From the NCBI GenBank assembly GCA_001770415.1, contig MEQX01000004.1, positions 34,523 through 98,522 on the forward strand: a stretch of 64,000 nt of DNA, given 5' to 3'. Both the position numbers and the translations under genes were made by a program. Position 1 is the stretch's first letter, and each line of letters starts with the position of its first letter. A model generated the notes under the pieces. That model saw only the letters and a program-made list of their open reading frames with translations. It ran no database searches and had not been told where the DNA came from. This DNA comes from Betaproteobacteria bacterium RIFCSPLOWO2_02_FULL_63_19. GTDB lineage: Bacteria > Pseudomonadota > Gammaproteobacteria > Burkholderiales > SG8-39. Shown here one piece after another: positions 32,114-40,575 of this stretch.

Positions 32114-33877
32114 ATGACTAACTCAGTCCCAGCGGAAACTCCAGCGAAATCTGACGCGTCGACCGATTTCCTGGCCGAGCGGGTGGCGCTGCTCTACCGA
32201 TTCGCGCTTCAGGACGTCATTGCACTTCTTCTCGCAACGGCCGTGACGGCCTTCGCCCTGTGGGGCTTCGTGGAACTGCGCCTGTTGGCATTATGGGTGG
32301 CCTGGATTGTGGTCGCCTGCTCGACACGGGTGCTCCTGTATCAGGCCCATCGGCGCCTTAAGCCCGGACCGGCCGCGGCCCGTTCCTGGGAGTCATGGTA
32401 CTCCGGCGCCGGTGCCGCGCTGGGCGCCGTCTGGGGGGTCTGCATCCTGTTCGCATTCCCGAGCAAGGGCGACCTGTACCAGATTCTGGTGCCGTCGATG
32501 ATTTGTACTTTGGCGTTGGGAATGCCCTCTGCGCTCGCTCCGAGTCCGAAAGCATTCGCGTCGCTACTGGTACCCATTCTCGCGCCACTGATCGCGCTGT
32601 TGTTCACCAACGGCGGCTTCAATACTTCCGCAGCGATGCTGCTGCTGGTCTTCACTGGCGTGCTGCTGGCACTTTACCTGGGCGCCAACCGAAACCTGAT
32701 GGAAACCCTTCGGTTCGGACGCGAAAACGTCGAACTCGCGAAAAGGCTGCACGAGGTCGACCGATCGCTTGCTGCCGCCTTGAGCGAATTGCGAGTCATC
32801 TTCGAAAGTGCCGCCGTGGGACTGGCGATGCTAAGGGATCGCAAAATCGCGCGATGCAACGACGCCTTCGCGCATCTTTTCGGCTACGGCACGGAAGAAA
32901 TGACGGGCCAACTGAGCCGGATCATGTACGCCAGCGAAGAGTCCTGGGCGGAAGCGCAGGAAGCCGCCAACCGGCGCTTTGCCGAAGGACAAGCGTCGGT
33001 CTCCGAACTCGAACTGGCCAAGAAGGACGGCCAACTGTTCTGGGGCAACGTTGAAGCGCGTGCGCTCGATCTGCGCGATCCAAACGCCGGCGTCATCCTC
33101 GCCGTGCACGACATTACGCCGCGCAGGCGCGCCGAGCAGGAGCTGCTGACAGCGCTACAGCGCGAAAAAGAACTCAACGAAATGAAGACCCGTTTCGTAT
33201 CGACGGTATCGCACGAGTTCCGCACGCCCCTGTCAACCATCCTCTCCTCGGCGGAATTGCTCCGACTCTACGCGGACAAACTAGATAACAAGGAGAAACT
33301 CGACCTGCTCAACGGAATCGAAGATTCCACCAAGCGAATGCGCCGGCTGCTCGACGAGGTGCTTACGCTGGGGCGTGCCGAATCGGGGGTGCTACAGTTG
33401 CGGCCATCGCAGATAGCATTGTCAGAATTGTGCAACAAGATCGTACACGAACTGTGCATCGGTGAAGGGAAACAACACACCATCGTGTTCGATGACCGGT
33501 TCGATCGCCCGACCGCGGAGTTGGACGAAAACCTGCTGCGTCACATACTGAACAACCTGCTCTCAAATGCGATCAAGTATTCCGCCACCGGCACAACCGT
33601 GAGGCTGACGCTTGAACGCCGCGACGACAAGGTGGTCTTGACCGTCGAGGACAGCGGTATCGGAATCCCTGCGGAAGACCTGCCACACCTGTTCGAAAGT
33701 TTCCATCGTGCCACAAACGTCCAGAACCGACAGGGCACCGGCCTAGGTCTCGCGATCGTCAAGAAATCCGTGGAGTTGCACGGAGGGACCATCACCTTCG
33801 ACACCAAGGTGGATGCCGGAACCCAGTTTATCGTCGAATTGCCGTTGCAGGCCCGTGCAAAGGCTCAGGCGGCATGA
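32114..33877 (+). CDS. membrane PAS-domain sensor histidine kinase
   Basis: A 587-aa kinase. About six TM helices occupy residues 30-192 and form an integral membrane sensor with almost no periplasmic domain. A short coiled coil and a PAS domain (about 222-340) follow. The HisKA phospho-acceptor His is near 367 (STVSHEFRTPLS), then the HATPase with N box NNLLSNAIKYS, G1 DSGIGIP and G2 GTGLGLAI. There is no receiver domain, so it must signal to a separate one; the next gene, 39 bp downstream, encodes a receiver-cyclase-kinase fusion and is the obvious partner (inference). A GTG one codon upstream is an alternative start. It lies on the strand opposite to the flanking carA and dapB. Confidence 0.93.
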   Translation: MTNSVPAETPAKSDASTDFLAERVALLYRFALQDVIALLLATAVTAFALWGFVELRLLALWVAWIVVACSTRVLLYQAHRRLKPGPAAARSWESWYSGAGAALGAVWGVCILFAFPSKGDLYQILVPSMICTLALGMPSALAPSPKAFASLLVPILAPLIALLFTNGGFNTSAAMLLLVFTGVLLALYLGANRNLMETLRFGRENVELAKRLHEVDRSLAAALSELRVIFESAAVGLAMLRDRKIARCNDAFAHLFGYGTEEMTGQLSRIMYASEESWAEAQEAANRRFAEGQASVSELELAKKDGQLFWGNVEARALDLRDPNAGVILAVHDITPRRRAEQELLTALQREKELNEMKTRFVSTVSHEFRTPLSTILSSAELLRLYADKLDNKEKLDLLNGIEDSTKRMRRLLDEVLTLGRAESGVLQLRPSQIALSELCNKIVHELCIGEGKQHTIVFDDRFDRPTAELDENLLRHILNNLLSNAIKYSATGTTVRLTLERRDDKVVLTVEDSGIGIPAEDLPHLFESFHRATNVQNRQGTGLGLAIVKKSVELHGGTITFDTKVDAGTQFIVELPLQARAKAQAA

Positions 33878-33916
33878 CGCGCGGCCGCATGGACTTTCTG
33901 GTTTCCGGAGGCGCGC

Positions 33917-35989
33917 ATGGCTAGGATTTTGGTCATAGAGGACGAGGCCGGCATCCGCATGACCCTGTCGATGATGCTCAAGGCCGAAGGCTTCGAGACA
34001 GCGGTGGCCGACAACGGGCGCGCCGGAATCGACGCGGCCCGGGCGGCGACGCCCGACCTGATACTCTGCGATATCAACATGCCCGAGATGAACGGGTTTG
34101 AGGTCCTGGAGCAACTGCGCAAGGACCCGGCTCTCGCCGCGACGCCGTTCGTGTTCCTCACCGCGCGCGTTGACCGCGGCGACATGCGGCGCGGCATGAA
34201 CCTCGGTGCCGACGATTATCTGACCAAGCCATTCACACGCGACGAACTGCTCGAGACGGTCACTGCGCGTCTGAAGAAGGACGAAATTTCGCGCGAAGCG
34301 CTGACAAACCAGCTTATTGCCAGCAACACGGCGCTGCAGCAGCGATTCCGCAGCAATCTCTCCGGAGAAGAACGGCCGTCCGTGATTGAAGACGACGAAC
34401 TGGCCTCGGTGGAAGGCACCGCGTCGGAGGCGACCGTTCTGTTCGCCGATATACGCAACTTTACTACCATTTCCGAGCGCTTATCAGCCCCCGAAATAGC
34501 GGAACTGCTGAACGCCTACCTCGAGCGCGCGTGCCAGCCGATCATCGCCTGCGGCGGCAGCGTGGTGAAGTTCATCGGCGACGGAATCATGGCCGTCTTC
34601 CCGCATACGGAAATGCGCCCTCGCGAAAAGCAGGCACTGCAAGCGGTCCACGCGGGCCTGGGCCTGTCATTCGTGGCGGATCACTTTCGAGCTTGGGTCA
34701 GCGAGCGCCATCCGAACCGAGATCTGCCCGAATTCGCGATCGGTGTAGGTATCCATACCGGCGAAGTAACTCTATGCCGCGTTGGCGGACAGGGCCAGCA
34801 GGATTTCACCGCGATCGGCGACACCGTCAACATCGCTGCGCGGCTTGAGGAACAAACCAAGGAACTGGGCTGGCCCGTAGTCGCAAGCGAGGCCACGATC
34901 GCCGCCGCGGGCTCGTCGATAGCCCACGGAGCGAGTTGTTCGCTGATCCTGCGGGGACGCTCGCACGCAATCACTGTTTACGAGGTCACCGGTCTCACCA
35001 CCCTCACGATCACGGCCGACCGCTCGACCGGTGGGTTGAGCGCATCGATGCTGGAGGCGCTCACGGCCAACGCGAATGGCGCAGCGAACGCCGCCAAGGG
35101 CGCGCTGCGCGACATGCTCAAGGCCGTCTCCGACAAGACCGATACCGGCGAGAGCAAGCCCACGCGGATAGGCAATTACCACATCATCGAAAAGCTCGGT
35201 GAGGGTGCCACGTCGACGGTATATCTCGCGGAACGGGAGTCGGACCAGGAACAGATCGCACTGAAGATCCTCAACAGCCGGCCAGGCGACGATCCGGACG
35301 TGATCCAGCGGTTCGTGCAGGAGGCGGCGATGATCTCGCGCATCGGCCATACCAACATCGTGCGGATTTTCGACCACGGATTCGCCGAAGATTGCGCGTA
35401 CATCGCCATGGAATACTTTCCGCGCGGCAGCCTCACGCAGGTTGTCGGTGGGGCGCTGCCGAAGCGACAGGCGCTGTCGCTGCTGGCACAGGCGGCGAGC
35501 GCACTAGGCGAAATTCATCGGAACGGCATCGTGCACAGGGACGTGAAACCGTCAAATTTCATGGTGCGCGAAGACGGTGTCATAGCGCTTGCGGACTTCG
35601 GCGTCGCCAAAGACCTGACGACCGACGTCACGAGGACGCAGGCCGGCCTGTCCTTCGGTTCGCCCTACTACATGTCCCCCGAACAAGCGATGGGAACGGA
35701 AACGGACGCGCGCTCGGATCTGTACAGCCTGGGAGTAATCTTCTACGAGATGCTGACCGGACGCCGCCCCTACGAAGCCGATTCACTCCATGAACTGATG
35801 CAGAAACACGTCGAAGCGCCGCCGCCGAAACTGCCTCCCGAAGTCGCCGACTGCCAGGAAATCGTCGATGGCCTGATGGCCAAGGCGCCGGCGTCACGTT
35901 ACAGCAGCGCGGACGCGGTGCTGGACGCGATCGATACGGTCTGGACGCGCGCGGCGCTGGCCGCGGCGCGACAGTCTCCGCAAGCCTGA
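33917..35989 (+). CDS. response regulator-adenylate cyclase-Ser/Thr kinase fusion
   Basis: A 690-aa soluble protein with three signalling domains. Receiver, 1-120: acidic Glu8/Asp9, phospho-acceptor Asp52, Thr82, Lys104. Class III nucleotide cyclase, about 168-355: metal Asp178 (LFADIRNFT) and Asp222 (KFIGDG), base-selecting Lys218 and Thr298, transition-state Asn305 and Arg309, a set that fits a class IIIb adenylyl cyclase. A Gly/Ala/Thr linker spans 360-415. Ser/Thr kinase, about 420-675: P-loop GEGATSTV (428-435), Lys450, Glu469, HRDVKPSN (540-547), DFG (560-562), SPEQ (587-590). No TM helix. All catalytic residues look intact. It follows the histidine kinase with a 39-bp gap, suggesting His-Asp input controlling cAMP and protein phosphorylation (inference). 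Confidence 0.93.
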   Translation: MARILVIEDEAGIRMTLSMMLKAEGFETAVADNGRAGIDAARAATPDLILCDINMPEMNGFEVLEQLRKDPALAATPFVFLTARVDRGDMRRGMNLGADDYLTKPFTRDELLETVTARLKKDEISREALTNQLIASNTALQQRFRSNLSGEERPSVIEDDELASVEGTASEATVLFADIRNFTTISERLSAPEIAELLNAYLERACQPIIACGGSVVKFIGDGIMAVFPHTEMRPREKQALQAVHAGLGLSFVADHFRAWVSERHPNRDLPEFAIGVGIHTGEVTLCRVGGQGQQDFTAIGDTVNIAARLEEQTKELGWPVVASEATIAAAGSSIAHGASCSLILRGRSHAITVYEVTGLTTLTITADRSTGGLSASMLEALTANANGAANAAKGALRDMLKAVSDKTDTGESKPTRIGNYHIIEKLGEGATSTVYLAERESDQEQIALKILNSRPGDDPDVIQRFVQEAAMISRIGHTNIVRIFDHGFAEDCAYIAMEYFPRGSLTQVVGGALPKRQALSLLAQAASALGEIHRNGIVHRDVKPSNFMVREDGVIALADFGVAKDLTTDVTRTQAGLSFGSPYYMSPEQAMGTETDARSDLYSLGVIFYEMLTGRRPYEADSLHELMQKHVEAPPPKLPPEVADCQEIVDGLMAKAPASRYSSADAVLDAIDTVWTRAALAAARQSPQA

Positions 35990-36083
35990 GCAGCCTCCAC
36001 GCACGCCGTCGGGAATGGGCCTCCTTGGCAGCTGCGGTTCGGATCGCGCGCACATCATCACGATCCGCAGATCGCCGCGGAAT

Positions 36084-36887
36084 TCAGCTCAGGCCCAGCA
36101 CGTCCTGCATGTCGAACAGGCCCGAATTCTTGTCCTTGAGGAAACGGCACGCGCGCAGTGCGCCGAGCGCATAGGTCATCCGACTTCCTGAGCGTACAGT
36201 TAGTTCCACGCGCTCACCGACCCCCGCGAACATGACGGTATGCTCGCCGACGATGTCGCCCCCGCGTACCGCGTGGAACGCGATAGCCTTCGCATCGCGC
36301 TCTCCAGTCATGCCCTCACGAGCGTAAATCGCATTCGTCTGCAGGTTACGCCCGAGAGCTGACGCGACGATTTCGCCGATCTTCAGCGCCGTACCCGACG
36401 GCGCGTCCGCCTTGTGCCGGTGATGCGCTTCTATTATCTCCACATCGTACGCATCGCCCAGCATGCCGGCGGCGAGTTCCGCGAGCTTGAAAACTGCATT
36501 CACACCGATCGCCATGTTCGGGGCGAACACAATGCCGATGCGCGCGGCGGCCTGCGCAATGCGCTGCTTTTGCTCGGCCGAGAAACCGGTGGTTCCTATC
36601 ACCATTCTTGTTCCGCTCTCCACGCATTTGTCCAGGTGCGCGAGCGTACCTTCCGGGCGGGTAAAGTCGATTAGGCATTCGGCGCCAGCGAGCACGCCGA
36701 GATCGGCGGTAACGGAAACTCCGCATGGCGAACCAACGGCTTCCCCCGCGTCCTTGCCCAGGAATCGATTGTCCGCCACCTCCAGCGCGGCGGCGAGCGT
36801 GAAATCGTCTTTTCCCGCAGGCCCCAGCAACGCTTCAATCAGCGTCCGCCCCATGCGCCCCGTGGCGCCCGCAACTGCAATCTTCAC
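36084..36887 (-). CDS. dapB: 4-hydroxy-tetrahydrodipicolinate reductase
   Basis: A 267-aa enzyme of lysine/diaminopimelate synthesis. The N-terminal nucleotide-binding loop is [12 protein letters not shown]; the catalytic [17 protein letters not shown] segment is complete. The start is GTG (KIAVAGATG follows directly) with GAGAG seven bases upstream; it lies 10 bp after the bamE stop, so the two are likely cotranscribed. Convergent with the cyclase-kinase gene. Confidence 0.96.
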   Translation of the reverse strand: MKIAVAGATGRMGRTLIEALLGPAGKDDFTLAAALEVADNRFLGKDAGEAVGSPCGVSVTADLGVLAGAECLIDFTRPEGTLAHLDKCVESGTRMVIGTTGFSAEQKQRIAQAAARIGIVFAPNMAIGVNAVFKLAELAAGMLGDAYDVEIIEAHHRHKADAPSGTALKIGEIVASALGRNLQTNAIYAREGMTGERDAKAIAFHAVRGGDIVGEHTVMFAGVGERVELTVRSGSRMTYALGALRACRFLKDKNSGLFDMQDVLGLS

Positions 36888-36897
36888 GGCGTGACTC

Positions 36898-37293
36898 TCA
36901 TTGGCTGCTCCCACCCTGGTCCGACTCGGCGCGCGTCCCAGTCGCCGTCGGCGAACTTGCGTTCGATCCCGCCGCGACCACATCGCCCTCGATCCGGGTC
37001 AGCCTATCCTGCTCGAAATACACCGAGATTCGCCGCCGCTCGGTGTCGCGGCTATCGGCACGCCGCCGTACGAATACATAGTCCCAGCGATCGCCGTGAA
37101 ATACGTCGACCACCAGAGGCGTGCCCATGGCGAAGCGAACCTGATCCTTCGTCATGCCGGACTTCAACTGCGCCACCATTTCCTGCGAAATGAAATTGCC
37201 CTGCTGGATCTCGATTCGGTGCGGCGACAGATTCGGGAGGTGGCCGCAGGCAACCGCGGTGAATCCGAGAACAAATACGAGAATTCGTTTCAT
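36898..37293 (-). CDS. bamE: outer membrane assembly lipoprotein BamE
   Basis: A 131-aa SmpA/OmlA-family lipoprotein of the beta-barrel assembly machine. A lipoprotein signal peptide precedes Cys16 ([10 protein letters not shown]). The core [20 protein letters not shown] and [18 protein letters not shown] are typical. The C-terminal 25 residues are Ser/Ala/Thr-rich. The start used gives a proper signal peptide; an upstream extension overlaps fur. Confidence 0.95.
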   Translation of the reverse strand: MKRILVFVLGFTAVACGHLPNLSPHRIEIQQGNFISQEMVAQLKSGMTKDQVRFAMGTPLVVDVFHGDRWDYVFVRRRADSRDTERRRISVYFEQDRLTRIEGDVVAAGSNASSPTATGTRAESDQGGSSQ

Positions 37294-37430
37294 GAACACG
37301 TGCTTCTTGCGTACGTAAAAACGATATATGATACCGGAGAGCGCCCCTGCGGTTGCCCGGAATCGGACACCGATCGGGTGGCGAGTGCAATCCGTTCCTG
37401 CCATGGATACCCCACGCGCGACGAGACTAC
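37294..37430. promoter_or_regulatory. divergent bamE/fur promoter region
   Basis: A 137-bp region between divergent bamE and fur. It contains an AT-rich stretch with TATGAT at 37327-37332 that could serve as a -10 toward fur, but no good -35 is visible and I cannot identify a convincing Fur box. Confidence 0.35.
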
Positions 37431-37853
37431 GTGACTGATCTCAAGACCATCGGACTCAAGGCGACGACCCCACGTCTTCGCGTGTTGAGACTGTTTGAAA
37501 CGGCGGCGGTACGGCACATGTCGGCAGAGGATGTCTATCGCATCCTGATGAACGAAGGAATGGATATCGGGCTCGCGACCGTCTACCGTGTACTTACCCA
37601 GTTTGAACAGGCTGGCATACTGACGCGCCACCATTTCGAATCGGGCAAGGCCGTGTTCGAACTAAACGAGGGAACCCATCACGATCATCTCGTGTGTCAA
37701 CAGTGCGGCCGTGTCGAGGAATTTTTCGACGCGGAAATCGAGAAACGGCAGGCCAGGGTCGCGATGGAGCGTGGATTCACCGTCCGGGAACACTCGCTGT
37801 ACCTCTACGCCGATTGCTCGAAGTCCAATTGCCCGCACAAGCCGCAAGGCTGA
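37431..37853 (+). CDS. fur: ferric uptake regulator Fur
   Basis: A 140-aa iron-responsive repressor. The N-terminal winged helix ([42 protein letters not shown]) is followed by the dimerisation domain with metal ligands HHDH (83-86) and the structural zinc pairs Cys89/Cys92 and Cys129/Cys134. The GTG start matches the family N-terminus (TDLKTIGLK); a longer frame back to 37353 has no family similarity. Confidence 0.96.
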   Translation: MTDLKTIGLKATTPRLRVLRLFETAAVRHMSAEDVYRILMNEGMDIGLATVYRVLTQFEQAGILTRHHFESGKAVFELNEGTHHDHLVCQQCGRVEEFFDAEIEKRQARVAMERGFTVREHSLYLYADCSKSNCPHKPQG

Positions 37854-37976
37854 CGGCCAAATCGGCGCGCGTTCGCCGCCAACCCAATGCAGTCGCCCCC
37901 GGATTGACCACGGCTCATTGCGCCAGGGCAACGCCATGGGCCAGGCCGGGGGCGATACCGGTATATTCGCCGACGC

Positions 37977-38204
37977 TCAGGCCTGGTACTTGAATGACAG
38001 CAGCATTCTCGTTCGGTACGCGACCACCTTGCCGTTTTCGATCGCCATGTCCTGCTTCACGACCTCAGCGATGCGGAGGTCGCGCAGCGTCTTGGAAGCG
38101 GCCTGGACGGCACGTTTGCCAGCCTCTTCCCACGAGGTCGGGCTTGTGCCAACCACTTCGACGATCTTGTACACGCTGTCGGCACCTGCGGATTTCTTTG
38201 CCAT
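37977..38204 (-). CDS. dodecin family flavin-binding protein
   Basis: A 75-aa small protein matching dodecins, dodecameric flavin-storage proteins (VYKIVEVVGTSPTSWEEAGKRA, then TLRDLRIAEVVKQD). The flavin-contacting Trp is present (SWEEA). The start at MAKKSAG is chosen because GGAGG lies 6 bases upstream; an ATG four codons earlier overlaps that site. Confidence 0.9.
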   Translation of the reverse strand: MAKKSAGADSVYKIVEVVGTSPTSWEEAGKRAVQAASKTLRDLRIAEVVKQDMAIENGKVVAYRTRMLLSFKYQA

Positions 38205-38334
38205 GTTTGCCTCCATTTGCGATCATCCCTCCACACTGGCGGGATCGTTGCCATAATACGCTTTTCGGCTCGAGGCCAGTCCCAGTAACCTGAAACGCGA
38301 TGCCGCGCCTAATCCATTCGAAGCGGACCCGACT

Positions 38335-38787
38335 ATGGACCTGATACTGTGGCGCCACGCCGAAGCCGAGGAAGGCACTCCCGATTCCGCACGCGAACTC
38401 ACCAAACGCGGGCACAAGCAGGCGAGGCAGATTGCGGCGTGGCTGAAGGAACGCCTCCCTGCAAACCGCGCCATTCTAGTCGGCCCTTCAAAGCGCACCC
38501 GGCAAACCGCCGACGCGCTAGACCTGCCTTACGAGTCGACGAAAAACGTGGGCACGGGCGCCACCCCGGATGACGTCCTGAGCGCAGCAGGTTGGCCAAC
38601 GCGCGATGGCGCGATATTGGTCGTTGGACATCAGCCCACGCTTGGCGACGTTGCGGCTCGGATTCTATGTGTGCATGGAGATGCCGGTCTTGCGATCAAG
38701 AAAGGCGCGCTGTGGTGGTTTTCGTGCCGCCCGCGCCACGGCGGCGACGTAGTACTGCGTGCGGTGATCGGCCCCGACCTCGTTTAG
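38335..38787 (+). CDS. sixA: phosphohistidine phosphatase SixA
   Basis: A 150-aa histidine phosphatase-superfamily protein. The catalytic RHAEAEE motif (Arg7-His8) is at the N-terminus and VVGHQPTLGD carries the second His. SixA in E. coli removes phosphate from HPt or phosphotransferase-system proteins. Here it lies beside ppx/ppk; a role with the histidine kinase 5 kb away is only speculation. Confidence 0.88.
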   Translation: MDLILWRHAEAEEGTPDSARELTKRGHKQARQIAAWLKERLPANRAILVGPSKRTRQTADALDLPYESTKNVGTGATPDDVLSAAGWPTRDGAILVVGHQPTLGDVAARILCVHGDAGLAIKKGALWWFSCRPRHGGDVVLRAVIGPDLV

Positions 38788-38802
38788 AATCCGGCAGCCC
38801 GC

Positions 38803-40314
38803 TCAGAAAGTCCTTGAGTATTCTTCGCCCAGAGCGAGAACGTCGATTCGCATTCCGAGTGAGCGCCACTCGTCGGCCTCCGCCTCGATTGCGGCTTCGG
38901 TAAGCGGGTGCTCTTCGAGCCATCCGCGCTCCACCCCAAGCTGAAAACCGGAATCCGTAGAACGACAGGCAATGCGCGGCAGCGTGATATCGCTGCGTGC
39001 GAGATAAAAAAGTGCTGCCAAGCGAAGCGCAAATATTAGTGACCAATCCGAGCTTCGTGCCGATAGGCCTTCGAGCTTCGTGAGCTTGCCCCGGTGCGCG
39101 AGGACCAGTCGCGCCAACCGTGCCTGTTCATCGCGCGAAAAGCCCGGCATGTCCGCCTGGGACAATATGTATGCAGAGTGTTTGTGGTAAGCCGCGTGCG
39201 CGATCGAAATGCCGATCTCATGCAGCGCGCAGGCCCAGCGCAGTATCAGCGACTCCGCCTCCGGCGGCTCGATTACGATTTCCGACTGCAGCCTTGAAGC
39301 CAGCCCGGATACGCGCTCGGCCTGCGCCGCGTCGACATGATAACGGCGCATGAATTCGGCGACGGTCGCTTCGCGCATGTCATGGTGCTGCACTCGCCCC
39401 AGTAGGTCATAGAGCACACCCTGGCGCAGCGCGCCTTCCGACACATCGAGCGTGTCGATACCGAACTCCGCAAGTATCGCGGACATGATGGCGATTCCCC
39501 CGGGCAATGTGGGACCACGATCGTCCCGCAGCCCCGCGAGCCGCAGGTTTTGGACCTCGCCCGCGTCGATGAACGCCGAACGGAGCCTCTTCAGCCCCGT
39601 CGCAGTGATGCCCTGCTTTACCCAGCCGCTCTCGGCCATCATGCCGGCGATCGAGCGCGCCGTTCCAGACGAAGCGATCACGTTCTTCCACCCCATGCGG
39701 CGAAACAGCTTGACGATGCGCTGCAACTCGTTCGCGGCGGCGAGTTCGGCGCGCTTGAATCCCGCCTTGTCAAGCTTGCCCTCCGGAAAATACTTCAGGC
39801 TATAACTGACACAGCCCATCGTGATCGATTCCATCAGTTCCGGTTTCAGGCCGGTGCCAATGATGAACTCGGTTGAGCCGCCGCCGATGTCCACGACAAG
39901 ACGTTTGTGAGGCGATGGCGGAAGCGTGTGCGCTACTCCGAGATAGATAAGCCTCGCCTCTTCGCGCCCGAAAATCACTTCGATCGGGAATCCCAGTATC
40001 GTTCTTGCCTCGGCGAGGAATTCATCGGCGTTCCTGGCCACCCGCAATGTGTTGGTGCCCACCGCACGTACCGCGCCCCGTGGGAAACCCTGAAGGCGCT
40101 CGGCAAAACGGCTCAGTGCCTCCAGTGCGCGCAATTGAGTCGCGCGGTCAAGGCGCCGATCGCGCGTCAGCCCTCCACCTAGACGGACAGCATCTCTAAT
40201 AGAATCAAGCAGATAGATCTGCTCGCCCACGACTCGCCCTATCTGGAGATGAAAACTGTTCGATCCCAGATCGACCGCCGCGAGGGTCTCGTGCTTCAAA
40301 GGCTCCTGCTTCAT
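38803..40314 (-). CDS. ppx: exopolyphosphatase
   Basis: A 503-aa Ppx/GppA phosphatase of the ASKHA fold. The N-terminal AAVDLGSNSFHLQIGRV and the second phosphate loop VDIGGGSTEFIIG are complete, and an HD-like helical C-terminal domain (ALHEIGISIAHAAYHKHSAYI) follows. It releases phosphate from polyphosphate or acts on pppGpp. The start MKQEPLKHE was selected; the open frame upstream is not conserved. Divergent from ppk1 and convergent with sixA. Confidence 0.94.
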   Translation of the reverse strand: MKQEPLKHETLAAVDLGSNSFHLQIGRVVGEQIYLLDSIRDAVRLGGGLTRDRRLDRATQLRALEALSRFAERLQGFPRGAVRAVGTNTLRVARNADEFLAEARTILGFPIEVIFGREEARLIYLGVAHTLPPSPHKRLVVDIGGGSTEFIIGTGLKPELMESITMGCVSYSLKYFPEGKLDKAGFKRAELAAANELQRIVKLFRRMGWKNVIASSGTARSIAGMMAESGWVKQGITATGLKRLRSAFIDAGEVQNLRLAGLRDDRGPTLPGGIAIMSAILAEFGIDTLDVSEGALRQGVLYDLLGRVQHHDMREATVAEFMRRYHVDAAQAERVSGLASRLQSEIVIEPPEAESLILRWACALHEIGISIAHAAYHKHSAYILSQADMPGFSRDEQARLARLVLAHRGKLTKLEGLSARSSDWSLIFALRLAALFYLARSDITLPRIACRSTDSGFQLGVERGWLEEHPLTEAAIEAEADEWRSLGMRIDVLALGEEYSRTF

Positions 40315-40575
40315 GGTCTGCGGCGCCGGTTGGACACCGGCGCGATTGCCCGCCCTAACGCAAAACGGCCCCGAACATAGCACCACCACCCGAGCGGCGC
40401 AACGCACCCGCCGGCTTCGCGTGGGCCTTCGTGCGCACCACGGACAAATGGACTAAAATGGTTAGCATTCAGACAGATATCGACGTGGGTCAAGCGTAGT
40501 CCTCGATGCGCCCGTTCCATTCCCGGATTACTGGCAGGCGGGTTGCTCGCTGGTAGCAGGGTCAGCCCCAAGAAA
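40315..40575. other. divergent ppx/ppk1 intergenic region
   Basis: 261 bp between divergent ppx and ppk1. A TAAAAT at 40453-40458 could be a -10 toward ppk1, but no good -35 or Pho box was recognised. Confidence 0.4.

Noticed and set aside
37294..37430. Fur box upstream of fur
   Set aside because: No 19-bp inverted repeat close to the GATAATGATAATCATTATC consensus could be found by eye.
40315..40575. Pho box upstream of ppk1
   Set aside because: No pair of CTGTCAT-like direct repeats with correct spacing.
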